From contig JALMGJ010000004.1 of assembly GCA_023362775.1 (NCBI GenBank), positions 84,833,298 through 84,897,297 of the forward strand: DNA of 64,000 nt. The letters are read 5' to 3'. The translations under genes and the position numbers were made by a program. Positions 34,690 to 45,879 of the stretch are shown here, in pieces. Under the pieces are notes generated by a model. The model ran no database searches. It was not told where the DNA came from and worked only from the letters and a program-made list of their open reading frames with translations. Source of the DNA: Charina bottae (taxonomy: Eukaryota > Chordata > Lepidosauria > Squamata > Charinaidae). How positions within the stretch are numbered: the stretch's first letter is position 1; every line of letters starts with the position of its first letter.

Positions 34690-37200
34690 ATATATATATT
34701 TATATATATTATATAGACTTATATATTGCTGAATCTCAAATTGCATGATCTCAAGACAATATATGGCTTCCATTATGGTATGGGAGCTACAACTACCATC
34801 TGTCCTGAGGATAAAGAGTATGATGACAAATATGTAGACTTTAAATGAATGGTGCTTTAGTGTCTGTTCAGCCTGATAGACATAACTGAGAATACTGATG
34901 TACATCATCACACTGTTCCCAAGGCTGCTTTTCCTGAAACTTGTTAATTTCCTCTGGAAACAAATTCTCCAATGTAGCTAGGATAGCACCAAAATGGTAG
35001 CACTGACATTCTTCGGAGCACAAGACCACATGTACAGAATATATGTATTGTCTCAGTTAGATGTCCAAGACAGTTTCATTGTTGAAAGTCTTAATGGTAC
35101 TGTTTGCAGTGCATTTGCATAATATGATTTGATGAAAGAGCCCACTAATCTAGGCCAACTATCAGAATAAAGGCATCTACTTAGAAAGATGGGAATGATT
35201 AGGTAGATTCAGATGGAATGGTGACACCAGACATTCTTCCTTAATTCCCAGAAGCTTAGGAGTTTACCATACTTTGCTTAATGCAAAGCCAGTCCTGTTG
35301 CACCTTCCATGGAAAATACATATAATCTATGACAGTTTCAGATATAGATTGACATAGGAAAATATAAAATGGATTGCTGCATGCATTGATGCTGCATAGG
35401 TTCCATTATTTTTCCACTTTGCATAACAAAAATATAATTTAGCTAAATTGCTTACTAAATTGTTTATTAAATATGTTTTCATTGCATTATTCAATGAATA
35501 ATTTGTCTTAACTTCTTTCATATTCTCAAAAAAATGTAATAAGCATTATTAGCCTAATATTTTCAAAATTTCACCATTTTTTCCACTGCCAAGCCTTTAT
35601 ATAATTAAAATGCAAGTAATATTTTCAGGCATCAAGCCCTTTTCAGGCATGAATAAAATATGCATGTAGGGGCTACAAGGAATGGATGGAGTAGATAGTA
35701 CTGAGTGACTGGCATCAGGCATTTTCCCCATTGGGGGAGATGGGCGGTTATATAAATTTAATTAAATAAATAAAATAAATTTTGGTTATAGATCTCTGTA
35801 ATAAAGCAGGTCATGTGTATATGAACATAAACTGATGGGCTAATTAGATACTGTTTTTTGTAGTTCAGCTGGTAATCAGGTCAGAGCAAGGTCATTACAA
35901 GAAATGGATTTTACTTCAATGAATAGTGATTGTTCACAGAACTAATGAAAGCTGTGCTTCCATATGAAAGTATTCAGAAGCTGTGAAAGAAGTACCACTA
36001 ATTAAAAAATGAGTATCAAATACTAAATCTAAAGAAGAATGATAAAATCCCATGATCCAAGCAAACACCAGGTAGTTGTTAGATATATTACTGGTACTAC
36101 AATTAAGCTGTATGTTACGTTTGTCATTTGTGGTTTTGAAATTACATGTGCAACATGCTAATTGAAGTCCAGTGATATTGCTTGCTTTTGAACCAAACAG
36201 CAAAATTTCCATAGGAAGAGAGATAATGCAGGAAATAATTCTAGCTGATATAACAAGGCTAGGACTGCTTAAAGGACAATTTTCCAAACGTTTTGAACTT
36301 GTTATCGGGTCAGATTTACACTGTTGTGAAAGTAAGATGTCCTGTAAAATCCACTTTAGATCACATTTTCTCTGTATATCTTATTTTCATCGTATTACTG
36401 TATGTTCATGTATAAGATGAGTAGATTGTATGCATCATAACTTTTCTTTAGATATACACTGAACCATTTACAAGTGGAAGAACAATAATCTGAATTAAGA
36501 CATATTTTCTCTACAGTAAAATATTTTCTCCACAAGAGTACATTCATCGTGGGATTCTTATAGTTACCTAGTATTAAGAGAGCAGCCAACTGTCTCTTGT
36601 TTATATAGAAGACAAGAGCCACTTGGACAACAATTGGGTTGAGAAATGAACCCAATTCTATGGAACAACTCTCTACTTTTCAGTTTGTAACCCACTTACT
36701 TGTAAATAAGCCAACTTAAATATTTGAAAAAATAGCAAGTCCACACCCTTTCTTTTGGGGTTCATTTTCAAGTGTGTTAAAAAAAACCACAAGAGTTTGT
36801 GACTCAACTGGCTTTTATAATTATATCAAGCACAAGTCATATTTTAAAGTTTTGAATAGATTATGCACTGTTGTATGTAATATTTTTATCTAATATTTTC
36901 TACCATTCAAAAAGCTAACTTAAAAAAAGAAAAAAGAAAATTCTGTATTAGAAGTAGTATTCCATTCCAAAAAAGATACCTTCCATAATGCCAGTAACAA
37001 GTATTTTTTTAATCTAAAAGCCATCTAAAGGCTTCTATTACAATTTTATATTATTCCAGCTTTAAATACGCTTATTAAATGTACTCTTAATGCAGTTGTT
37101 TTTCTAATAACATTCACATCCATCTACGAAGAAAGAGTTGCATTGAGTGCTTATTATTCCTCTTCAATAAATTCCTTTTTCTATATTCCTTTCAATTTCA
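34690..37200 (+). other. CADM2 intron sequence with one L2 stub
   Basis: AT-rich intron. The only recognised item is the L2-type stub at 35724-35781; the rest holds no supported gene or element. Confidence 0.55.
35724..35781 (+). mobile_element. L2-type 3' tail stub
   Basis: ttccccattgggggagatgggcggttatataaattt followed by (AAAT)n. About 36 bp of unique sequence, truncated at a small CCCC/GGGG hairpin. Confidence 0.8.
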
Positions 37201-37290
37201 AATTTGTAAATGCTAATATAGTACAGCCATGCACATCAAGCAATTCTTGTAAAGACATAGGGACATATTTGTGTTATATTTGGATTGCAC

Positions 37291-38611
37291 CGTTTATTTA
37301 TTTTATTTATTTATTTATTAAATTTCTATCACCGCCCATCTTCCCCCAAAGGGGGAACTCTGGGCGGTTTACAATAAAACTACAATAAAAATACTAGACA
37401 AACCACAAGTACAATAAATATAAAATAGAAATACAAATAACAGCAAATATACATGGAATAAAATTTAGATGGGTAGAGTTCTCTATCAGATTGTGAGTGT
37501 GAGGGCCATTCTTAGTCCATTCTAGGGCACTAGCCATCCCCAGGAATGACTATTCCGCCTCCCGTTCCAGGCATGATGGCAGAACCAGTTTTTCAATTTT
37601 TTTCAAAAGTCCAGGAGTGAGGGGGCCTGTCTCACCTCTGGAGGAAGAATGTTCCAGAGGGCAGGAGCTACTGCAGAGAAGGCCCACTTCCAAGACCCCG
37701 CCAGTTGGAACTCTTTTACGTATCTGGTCCATAGCATGCCCTCTCAGTATGACCAGGTGGGATGGGTCGATGTGATGGGGATGAGACGGTCCCTAAGGTA
37801 ACCTGGTCCCATGCCATGTAGGGCTTTAAAGGTAATAACACCTTGAATTAGACCCAGAAGCAAACTGGAACCCAGTGCAGCTCGTGGAGTAGATATGTTA
37901 TATGTGCTGATCTTGGTGCACCTAAAATTGCCCGTGTGGCTGCATTCTGGACCAGTTGTAGCCTCCATTTTTCTTCAAAGGTAGCCCCATGTAGAGCATG
38001 TTACAGTAGTCTATATGGGAGATAACTAGGGCATGAGTGACTGTTCGAAGGGCCTCTCAGTCCAGGAAAGGGCGTAACTGGCACACAACACAAAGTTGAG
38101 CAAAGGCCCTCCTGGCCACGACTGCCACCTGCTCTTCGAGCAGGAGTTGTGAGTCCAGGAGGACCCCCAAGTTACGCACCGGGCCTGTCTGGGGTAGTGC
38201 AACCCCATCCAGAACTAAAGATGACAAATTCCTGGATACCGAGGGGCCATTAATCCACAGCCACTCCATCTTACCAGGGTTCAGCTGAAGCCTGTTGTTC
38301 CCCATCTAGGCCACCACAGCCCCCAGGCACCTCTAGAGGGTGGTCACAGCATCACTTGCTTCACCCGGGATGGAGATGTACAGTTGAGTATCATCAGCAT
38401 ACTGGTGATACCTCATCCCATGTGATGGATGAACTCCCCCAGTGGTTTCATGTAGGTGCTAAAAAGGAGTGGGGAGAGTACTGAGCCCTGCGGCAACCCA
38501 CAAAGGAGGGGCCGTGGCCAGATCTCTCTCTTCCTATCAACACCGATTGGGATCAGGCCTGGAGGAAAGAGGTGAACCAGAACCACACTGCCCACCCCCA
38601 ACTCTCTGAGC
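37291..38611 (-). mobile_element. L2/CR1-like LINE with 90-bp target duplication
   Basis: Minus strand, 5' truncated. It encodes the RT palm and carboxyl end: CGLPQGSVLSPLLFSTYMKP near 38505, a YADDTQLY-type box near 38390, MGNNRLQLNPGKMEWLW, VRNLGVLLDSQLLLEEQVAV, and GPGYLRDRLIPI near 37800. The 3' end has the hairpin tail and (AAAT)n at 37291-37340. It is flanked by 90-bp direct repeats, 37201-37290 and 38612-38701, with no indels and only a few mismatches. Confidence 0.9.
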
Positions 38612-38707
38612 AATTTGTAAATGCTAATATAGTACAACCATGCACACCAAGAAATTCTTGTAAAGACATAGGGATATATTTGTGTCATATTTGGATTGCA
38701 CAGTTCC

Positions 38708-40604
38708 TTTCCCCCCCCCCAAAGTTTTTATTATTTTTTACAACAAAGATAAAAAAACTACAAAAAACAAAAACACTACAAACAAAATAAAACATTAAAA
38801 GTGTAAAAACACAAAAGAAAAGACTTTTAGAAAGTTACATACATACAGGTGACTTCCAGCTTTCAACAGCAAGAATATACAATTCCCACAAACAAACCCT
38901 TCCTCTATATCAAACCATAATCACATTATTTCTATAAATCCCTCCATTAACACATATACAAATCTCTAATATGATTGCTCCTTCCCCTTATATAATATAC
39001 TGTATATATACATATATTTAAATTTCTACTTCAAACTTCCCTTCCTCTTAAAAAATAACCCATTTAATTTTTTTTCTTTCTACTACTACTCTATATACTT
39101 CTGTCTACACAATAAACATCAAATTATAGAAACAAATAAATTGTCTGCCTTTATAATAAACAATCTTAACCCTATTAGATCTAAAAAACAGTGTAAAACA
39201 TTATTATATCTTATCAATATCCTTTAAGTTTTACAAATCTATAACCCTATAAATCCTAATCCAAACCATAAGAAAAGAAAAGAAAAGATATCATATTAGT
39301 CTCATTATCAATCCAATTAAATATTCTTAATTTTTATAAATTGACTACCTTTATAATTAACAATCTTAACCCTACTTATGCTTAAAAACAATATAAAATA
39401 TTACCAGAACTTGTCAATATGTTTTAAGTCTTAAAAATCAAAAATCATGTGAATCATGTTAACCTAATTATCAGTCCAATTAAATATTCTTAATTTTTTA
39501 CCCCTCCTCAAAATATACCAGGGCATTCAAATATTTCACCATTACACCAACAGCATTTTTTTACAAAGATCTAACAACCCAATAGTCCCCAAAAATACAA
39601 ACTTTCCAGCGAAAGAGAAAAAAAACTCCCCCATTCCATACTCTTCTTTCCCATAACATTGATTGAAATAGTCATAACATTTCCCCTGATTGGAAGTTCC
39701 TTGTGCAGTCCTAAGGTTAAACAATTGTTTTAATCCCATAAATACCAATCCAGAGTTTTCAGATGAGAATATTCCATTTTTCCCCACAACAGTAAAAACG
39801 CCATCTTTTCCAACGTCGTCGTCTTCTTCTATCATTTTATTTTCATATAGTTGTTTCATTTTAACTAGAATCTCATCTCGCATTTCCCAGTCTGTATGAT
39901 AATTTGACAACCCTTTGAAAAAATATTTTCTTGCTCACAACGTAATTCTCTGAGATCTTCTTTAAAATCTTCCATTGTTCAAAGAGTAAATTATAGCACA
40001 CCCTAAAAAGTTAACTCACAGAAATAGAGGTTAATGAATTAATCCAAAATTAACCAAAGAAAATATACTAGCAGACAGTTTGGAAAAAAGTAAACAGAAA
40101 GCCTAAAGTTTAAAATAAGAAATGTGTAGAAAGAACACTTCAACCTTGAAATTCAGCAACAAAGATAACAACGGAAAGGCAATGTTACAGCTCTTAATAT
40201 AACCCAGATGGGGGGGGAGGAAGCCAAAACTTTTTTTTTATAGTTAAAAATCTCCAGAAATAACTATAATCACCAAGAGATTCCGCTTTTTCTTACTGTA
40301 AAAAGCTTCTCTTAAGATACAAAACTTAAAAAAAAACAAATTGGGTGTTTAAGAAATGGAAAGGCATGACTTATTTCCCTTTTTAAGGGAGTACATTACG
40401 TGGCTTAGAAAAGATTAAATCCCAGCCTCCCAGTGTAGTCTTACCGCTCGGTCGCAGACGCTGTCTATGATCTCCTGGCTACAACTCTTGGGGCTACAGA
40501 AAAACCTGTCTGTGCCCCCAAAAAAAACTACCACGATGCCAGCTCTGCCCAAGGAGCTCACAGGCAACGTTGTTCAGTCGGCCATTTTCCAGAGGAAGCT
40601 CATC
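38708..40604 (-). mobile_element. ORF1-only L1-like element, copy A, 16-bp TSD
   Basis: A 1.9-kb minus-strand element with perfect 16-bp TSDs (tggattgcacagttcc, 38692-38707 and 40605-40620). The 5' end starts gagcttcctctggaaaatggccgactgaac. The only coding remnant begins at 39975 (MEDFKEDLRELRCEQ), then continues after a frameshift as an acidic frame at 39542-39910 (MSNYHTDWEMRDEILVKMKQ). The 3' end is T/A-rich with runs of A on the plus strand at about 38725-38790. No RT or endonuclease is present. It is related to the 47243-54093 element in both ends and in the MEDFK start. Confidence 0.85.
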
Positions 40605-40924
40605 TGGATTGCACAGTTCCTAATGATGAACACTTATAGAATGGTTATCAATTTATGTCATAAGAAATATGTGTATTATCGGTGACAGACATTGATAGTT
40701 ACTCAGAACACAGTCCCATAAAGACAGCCTTGGTGTTTTGCTGCCACATTGTAATGCCATCCCGGTCCCATACTGTATAGCCATTCTCTGCTGTTTAATG
40801 ATAAAAGTTAAATGGTAAATCACTATACAGGTTCATACAACCACTTAGATTCAGAATCATAACTTGAACAAATTCCAAGGTAACCTCATCCATAACTAAA
40901 TTATTGTTGATTGTTTTTATTATT

Positions 40925-40996
40925 GTTAGCCACCCAGAGTCACTGGTTTGAAATGGGTGGCTATATAAATTGAATGAATAAATAAATAAATACATT
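40925..40996 (+). mobile_element. L2/CR1-like tail fragment, other subfamily
   Basis: gccacccagagtcactggtttgaaatgggtggctatataaattgaatgaataaataaat is a small hairpin followed by an (AAAT)n tail, about 80 bp upstream of exon C. Confidence 0.65.
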
Positions 40997-41074
40997 CTGA
41001 CTTTGCTTTCATAATTTGCATAGTACAATGTGTATTCAATTTTAATCTAATTTTATAAATATTATTTTTTCCAG

Positions 41075-41165
41075 ATATTCCTTCAGTTAAAATAATACCT
41101 TCCACGTTGTGGCCTGAAGAAGGACAATCTATAACTTTGATTTGTGAATCCAAAGGAAAACCACT
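41075..41165 (+). CDS. CADM2: CADM2 exon C (start of third Ig-like domain)
   Basis: Internal exon of 91 bp. The acceptor is attttttccag ending at 41074 and the donor is GTAAGT at 41166. Its first two bases complete Tyr from exon B, followed by IPSVKIIPSTLWPEEGQS, then ITLICESKGKP, then two bases (CT) of the next codon. LICESKGKP contains the first cysteine of the membrane-proximal C2-type Ig domain. This matches the mammalian CADM2 segment YTPSVKIIPS...CESKGKPLP in order and spacing. The next exon, carrying the rest of Ig3, is not in the remaining 22.8 kb, in keeping with the very large introns of CADM2 in other vertebrates. Confidence 0.95.
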
Positions 41166-42365
41166 GTAAGTGATTTAACAAGTGATATGTTTTTGTTATT
41201 TTCTTTATTTTCCTTTGATTGCAGCTTCTGACTGCAAAGCTGTACTGTTTTTCTTTTGTCCTGGGGTGTAAAATGATCTCTACTACAGAAAATCCCTTGA
41301 AGCATGTCTTCATTAAGTGCCTATGGAAGACTGGTCTTTTACTTTGTCATTTATTTTAGTCTTGGGAAAGGATTCCTGCTGTGCATATTTTTTTAAGGAA
41401 GCTATTTCAACCTGAAAGAATTGCAGGCTTATTTGCTGTTCATATCATCAGACTGATGATAGGTACATATTCTCAAAGCAAAGTCTCACATCTGATAAAA
41501 AGCTTCTAAAATCAACACTCTTTTTTTTAAGGAAAGTGTTGAACCTCTGCCTGTTTCAGTTGTCATTTACATGGTAATTGGAAATTTAGTGATGTATGCA
41601 AATGTCTTTTCAACTATCCCAATTTTAAAATAGCATTAAGAGAGTGAAGGTGAATATATTTGAAGTTAAAGAGGGATTTTTTAAAAATTTCTTTACAAAC
41701 AAACCTTAAACTCATTCTGAATATACTTTAAAATTGATGTATAATTTACCACTAAGTAAATATGAGCACTATTATATCTATTATATCCATCTACCATTAT
41801 CAGAAATAATTCAAATGATCTTTTCCCACTTCTCAGTATTAGGTTAGATTCTCTCACACACATACCTTTTAATTTGTTTACTTATATCTGCATACTACAC
41901 TTCCGGCAAAGTATTACCATATTGTTTGGGATTTGTGTTTCTATGTATGTCTACAAAGAATACTGATGGAGTAACCAATCCTGAAATGTGAATGGAAGAA
42001 TTTAGTGTAAGTAGTAGGGAGACACATATGCATCCTGACTGGTTTTCTGAAGAATAGATTATTAGCAGTCCAGTTTTTCTGACTAAGAAAGTAGCCTATT
42101 TACCATAATTAGTAAATTTACTATCCCTGGTCCCCCCTCAACAGGAAGACAACAACAATGTAACAGCAGCAACAATGACTTTTTATCACCCAATTACATT
42201 ACCGCAATATGCTCTCTTGGGGGTTCTTTGAAGACTACTTGGAACCTGCATTCTATTTATTAGTGGTTGAGATAGTGGTTGAGATTTGCACATAACACCA
42301 GTGCTGAAAGCTCTGCATTGATTATTCAGGTACATCTCAAAATGTTGGTTTTTAACCTAAAAGCC
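41166..42365 (+). other. CADM2 intron sequence, no recognised element
   Basis: Intron downstream of exon C; AT-rich, no supported feature. Confidence 0.55.
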
Positions 42366-42370
42366 CGATA

Positions 42371-42433
42371 TGTTCCCCGTTGGGGGAGATGGGCGGTTAT
42401 ATAAATTTAATTAAATAAATAAATAAAATAAAT
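42371..42433 (+). mobile_element. L2-type 3' tail stub
   Basis: ttccccgttgggggagatgggcggttatataaattt plus (AAAT)n, with the same truncation point as the stubs at 35.7 and 53.6 kb. Confidence 0.8.
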
Positions 42434-42973
42434 GTCTTTCTGAAATGCTGGTCAGGTATTACCTGCTTACTTGCAGGACTTCTGTTTCAAATGAGTCCTA
42501 CCTGTCCACTGTGCATGTTGTGGATATGGATCCTGAGGCTCCCTTCCCAGGAGACATTTGGGGAAAGGCAATGAACTTAGGTTTTCTTTTGCCATTGATC
42601 TTGATTTTCAGGAAAGCAGTTAAAACAGAGCTAACCACCAGGGAATCTAACATCTAATATGAGAATAAAGGATGGTAGTGAATTTATTGTTTTGATATTT
42701 CTTTATTTTCATTATGGCTTTTGATTATTTTGTGCACTACCATGAGTCCTTGTAGAGTATAGTGACATTAAAATATTCTAATAAATACTTAAATTTATAT
42801 ACTGCCCCCATTTCATAAACAAATGAAAAAACAAAGCAATATTCAACTACAACATAATAACTATAATTTTATAAATTATAAAGATTTTTTTGTAAATAAA
42901 TAAATATTTATAGTAAATAAATATTTTAAAGTAATTTTTTTAAAGTAAATAAAGATAATTATAAAAATTCTAA

Positions 42974-43203
42974 GAGCCAGTTTGGTCTAGTGGTTAAGGC
43001 AACGGGCTAGAAACCAGGAAACTGAGAGTTCTAGTTCCACCTAAGGCATGAAAGCCAGCTGGGTGACCTTGGGCCAGTCACTCTGTCTCAGCCCAACTCA
43101 CCTCACACGGTTGTTGTTCTGGGGAAAATAGGAGGAGGAAGAAGTATTTGGTATGTTCGTCGCCTTGAGTTATTTATAAAAATAATAAAGGCGGCATGGA
43201 AAA

Positions 43204-43250
<47 letters not shown>

Positions 43251-43251
43251 A
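42974..43251 (+). mobile_element. tRNA-derived SINE with L2-like tail
   Basis: Head gagccagtttggtctagtggttaaggca with the pol III A-box region, gagttctagttccacc as B-box, then ccagctgggtgaccttgggccagtcactctgtctcagccc. The tail differs from the 354-577 copy: ttcgtcgccttgagttatttataaaaataataaaggcgg then (AAAT)n from 43200. It looks like the same tRNA head joined to a different LINE tail. Confidence 0.8.
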
Positions 43252-44220
43252 TTCCTCAAGACCAGTCAAGCCAACTGCAATCCTAATTCCTGTTGAACAA
43301 AATTGTTTTAATTGTAATTTTGAGATGTAATTATCATGGTGACCTTTTAAGGCAGCCTATCATGGAAATCATTTTTTTTTGAGAAGTTAGAAGAAAAAGG
43401 CAATTAGTTCATTATAAAACTTGCCTCCAAAAGAATTGGGATACAGGTGAAAGGAGAAGTTCATCATTTTGTGTGCTTCTGATTTAGCATCTGGGAAAAG
43501 GAGAGAGGCTGAGATGGATATTGGAAAGATGGAAGGAGAAATATGTGTTGTTCCTGACTTATGCTGTTCCACAACACTAGAAATGACCTCCTTGACATCA
43601 GGGTCATGGGCATCTGCAAAAGTTTCAGCAAAATGACAAAAGTGTGTTGTGTAGAGGAAGGCAGAGATAATGCTAGCAAAGGAATGCAGAAGCCATAAGC
43701 AGATAACAGACAGTAAACAACATCTCATCCCTGGTAAACATAGAAGCATGAGAAAGAGACTCAAAATAAACCTGCCTTGATTCTGTATTATAAGAGAGGC
43801 AGAGAAAAGCTCTGCAAGCTTCGAAGTTTCTGTTACTATACCCTACAACAATAAAATCAAGTTGCAGCAGTTCCTGCAGTGTCTTTTTCCTGATCTGGCC
43901 TACCTTGAAAGGTCTGACATGATGTGAGGTAACAATGCAAGAAGCTTCACCCATTTAGTACTTGCATAAAGTGTCACAATGGAAGTAGAAAAGGGATAGA
44001 GTTTCTGTTGCCTCCCCACCACTCTTGCCTCCACGACAATGATCTGGGTAGATCCACAAAGAAAGAAGGCAGAAAAAAAGTCCACTAACCTTTGCAAGTA
44101 GAATTGGAATATAGAAAAGTTGTATTTGAAAGCTGATATTCCTGAATTGCAAGGCTATTTATATTTCACCAATAACACTTTTGAAATATACTATTGTAGA
44201 GCTTCTAATGCTCTACAAAC
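43252..44220 (+). other. Unassigned stretch with minus-strand open frames
   Basis: Slightly less AT-rich than its surroundings, with minus-strand frames at 43387-43764, 43673-43954 and 43900-44097. Their translations resemble no family I recognise and carry no start context or splice support. It could be an old repeat next to the PLE. Confidence 0.4.
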
Positions 44221-44224
44221 TAAT

Positions 44225-45280
44225 GAGATCAGGTGGGAGTGCAATCTAACAACAATAAAGATACATCCAAAGACAAACCATCTCCAATAGGAAAGGTGTT
44301 TCTCCCTTATCTTGAAAAAGTCACAGACCATATTGGAATACTATTAGAGAAACACAACCTAAGTACAATCTATAAGCTAACAAAGAATATTCAAGATATC
44401 ATTCAATTTCCCAAGGGTGGCATAAATCCACTCTCATCACCAGTGGTCTACCACATTCCCTGCAGTTGTGGACAGGTGTATATTGGAACCACAAAACACA
44501 GTATTAATACTCAGTTAAAAGAACGAGAAGGGAATTGCCATCTAGGACAATCTGAAAAGTCAGCAGTAGCTGAACATGTGCTGCTTCATATTGTGCACAA
44601 GGTGCAGTTCAAAGATTCAGAAGTTCTGGCAGCCATGACAAACTACCAAGTGTGACTACATAGAGAAGCTATTGAGATCTGTAAACATTCCAACAAATTC
44701 AACAGGAAGGAGAGTTTGAAAATCAGCAAAACATGGATCACAGCTTTATGCCACACAAAGACTAAACAGCTCTTAACTAATCAAAAAGTATCTGCAGCAG
44801 TCTCACCAGCAAGAACACCTAGCAATATTCTGGCTGAAAGACAAGCCAATCAGGAACCAGCTCTCTTGGAATACTCCAAAATTGACCAATTAGAAAAGTC
44901 TACCTACACAAAGAACCAATCACCAGTCTCGCTCAAGGACAGGCTGATCAGGAACTGGTTCTCTTGGAATTTCTTCAAAATGGACCAATCGGAAGTCTAC
45001 ATAGATAAAGAACCAGTCAGGAACCAGATTTCTTTGACTCCCATGACATGGACCAATATAAGATCAGTTTGCCAGGTTCAAATATAAGAGCCCAGTCATT
45101 TCCTCTTCAGTTGCCTGAGAGCTGCCAAGAAGTACACTACAAAGCAGCTCACTCTGCCTCTGTTGCCAACTGCTGGCAAAACATCAGGACACCAGAAAAC
45201 TAGACCACAGCTATTCAGCCTGAAAGCTCCTTACTCTTGAAATCATCTGGAGTTCAAGGGTACAAGAATGCACATCAAGC
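44225..45280 (+). mobile_element. Penelope-like element, GIY-YIG region and 3' end
   Basis: The frame 44233-44655 (140 codons) shows VFLPYLEKVTDHIGILLEKH, then VVYHIPCSCGQVYIGTTKHS, the PLE version of the GIY-YIG endonuclease (IPCSCGxVYIGxT). It continues with EKSAVAEHVL and stops at TGA 44653-44655; the downstream text (REAIEICKH) is in frame with it, so the stop is probably a mutation. Copies of a repeated motif (accaatc...ggaaccag) follow at 44.84-45.05 kb. The RT part is missing (5' truncation). Confidence 0.85.
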
Positions 45281-45435
45281 CTAGAGCCAGCCAGAGTATG
45301 TTAATCTTACAAGGCTGCTTTCTTACTTCTTTCAAGTAAGTAAAGCACTTTTTTAAAAACTTTGTGCAAAATATATTTTCTAGCCTTCTTTATTTTCTTC
45401 AGATTTCTTCAGATATCCATCTTGAGCATCTAAAG

Positions 45436-45709
45436 CAGAGCTTTCCAAACTGTGTGTCGCGACACAAAAGTGTGTCACCACACACAGCGTGGTGTGTTGC
45501 CACACCACCCGGAAGCGGTGGTGCGCACGTGTACGGTGGCAGCGGCACGGGATCAGTGCTTCTGCGTTTTAGTGGAGGCTGCTGCCGCCACCGTGCGTGC
45601 GCCGCCACACGCCCCCCTGCGCCGCCACCATGCACGCACGCGCCGCCGTTGCGCTGCCGCCGCCGTCACCACTAGCGTGTCGCCAGCGGCGGCACTTTGG
45701 AAAGCCCTG
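45436..45709. mobile_element. hAT-type MITE, GC-rich, 8-bp TSD
   Basis: A 274-bp element with terminal inverted repeats CAGAGCTTTCCAAA and, at the other end, the complement of CAGGGCTTTCCAAA. The perfect 8-bp TSD atctaaag lies at 45428-45435 and 45710-45717, the hAT signature. The interior is full of CG and GCC repeats. No transposase is encoded. Confidence 0.92.
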
Positions 45710-45824
45710 ATCTAAAGTATCACAGTAACTCAGTGCTACATAATTACTCACCAGAATATTTCTAAGTTTACAGGGTTTCTTTCATGGGAAAGGAACTTAC
45801 CATGATTTCCTATATATTTGTCTA

Positions 45825-45872
45825 TAGAAGTCATACCCCCCCATACTTGTGTGTGTGGGGGTATGACTTCTA
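45825..45872. repeat. Short perfect inverted repeat (hairpin)
   Basis: A 16-base stem, tagaagtcataccccc at 45825-45840, pairs with gggggtatgacttcta at 45857-45872. The loop is 16 bases of CCAT...TGTGTGT. No TSD or tail was identified. Confidence 0.9.
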
Positions 45873-45879
45873 CTGTATG

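Noticed and set aside
43387..44097. Minus-strand host exon candidates
   Set aside because: No recognised protein family, no coherent frame and no splice support; left as unassigned.
44233..44655. Host GIY-YIG nuclease
   Set aside because: The IPCSCGxVYIG pattern and flanks are those of Penelope-like elements.
45364..45715. GC-rich Ala/Pro/His frames
   Set aside because: Artefacts of the GC-rich hAT MITE, which lacks stop codons.
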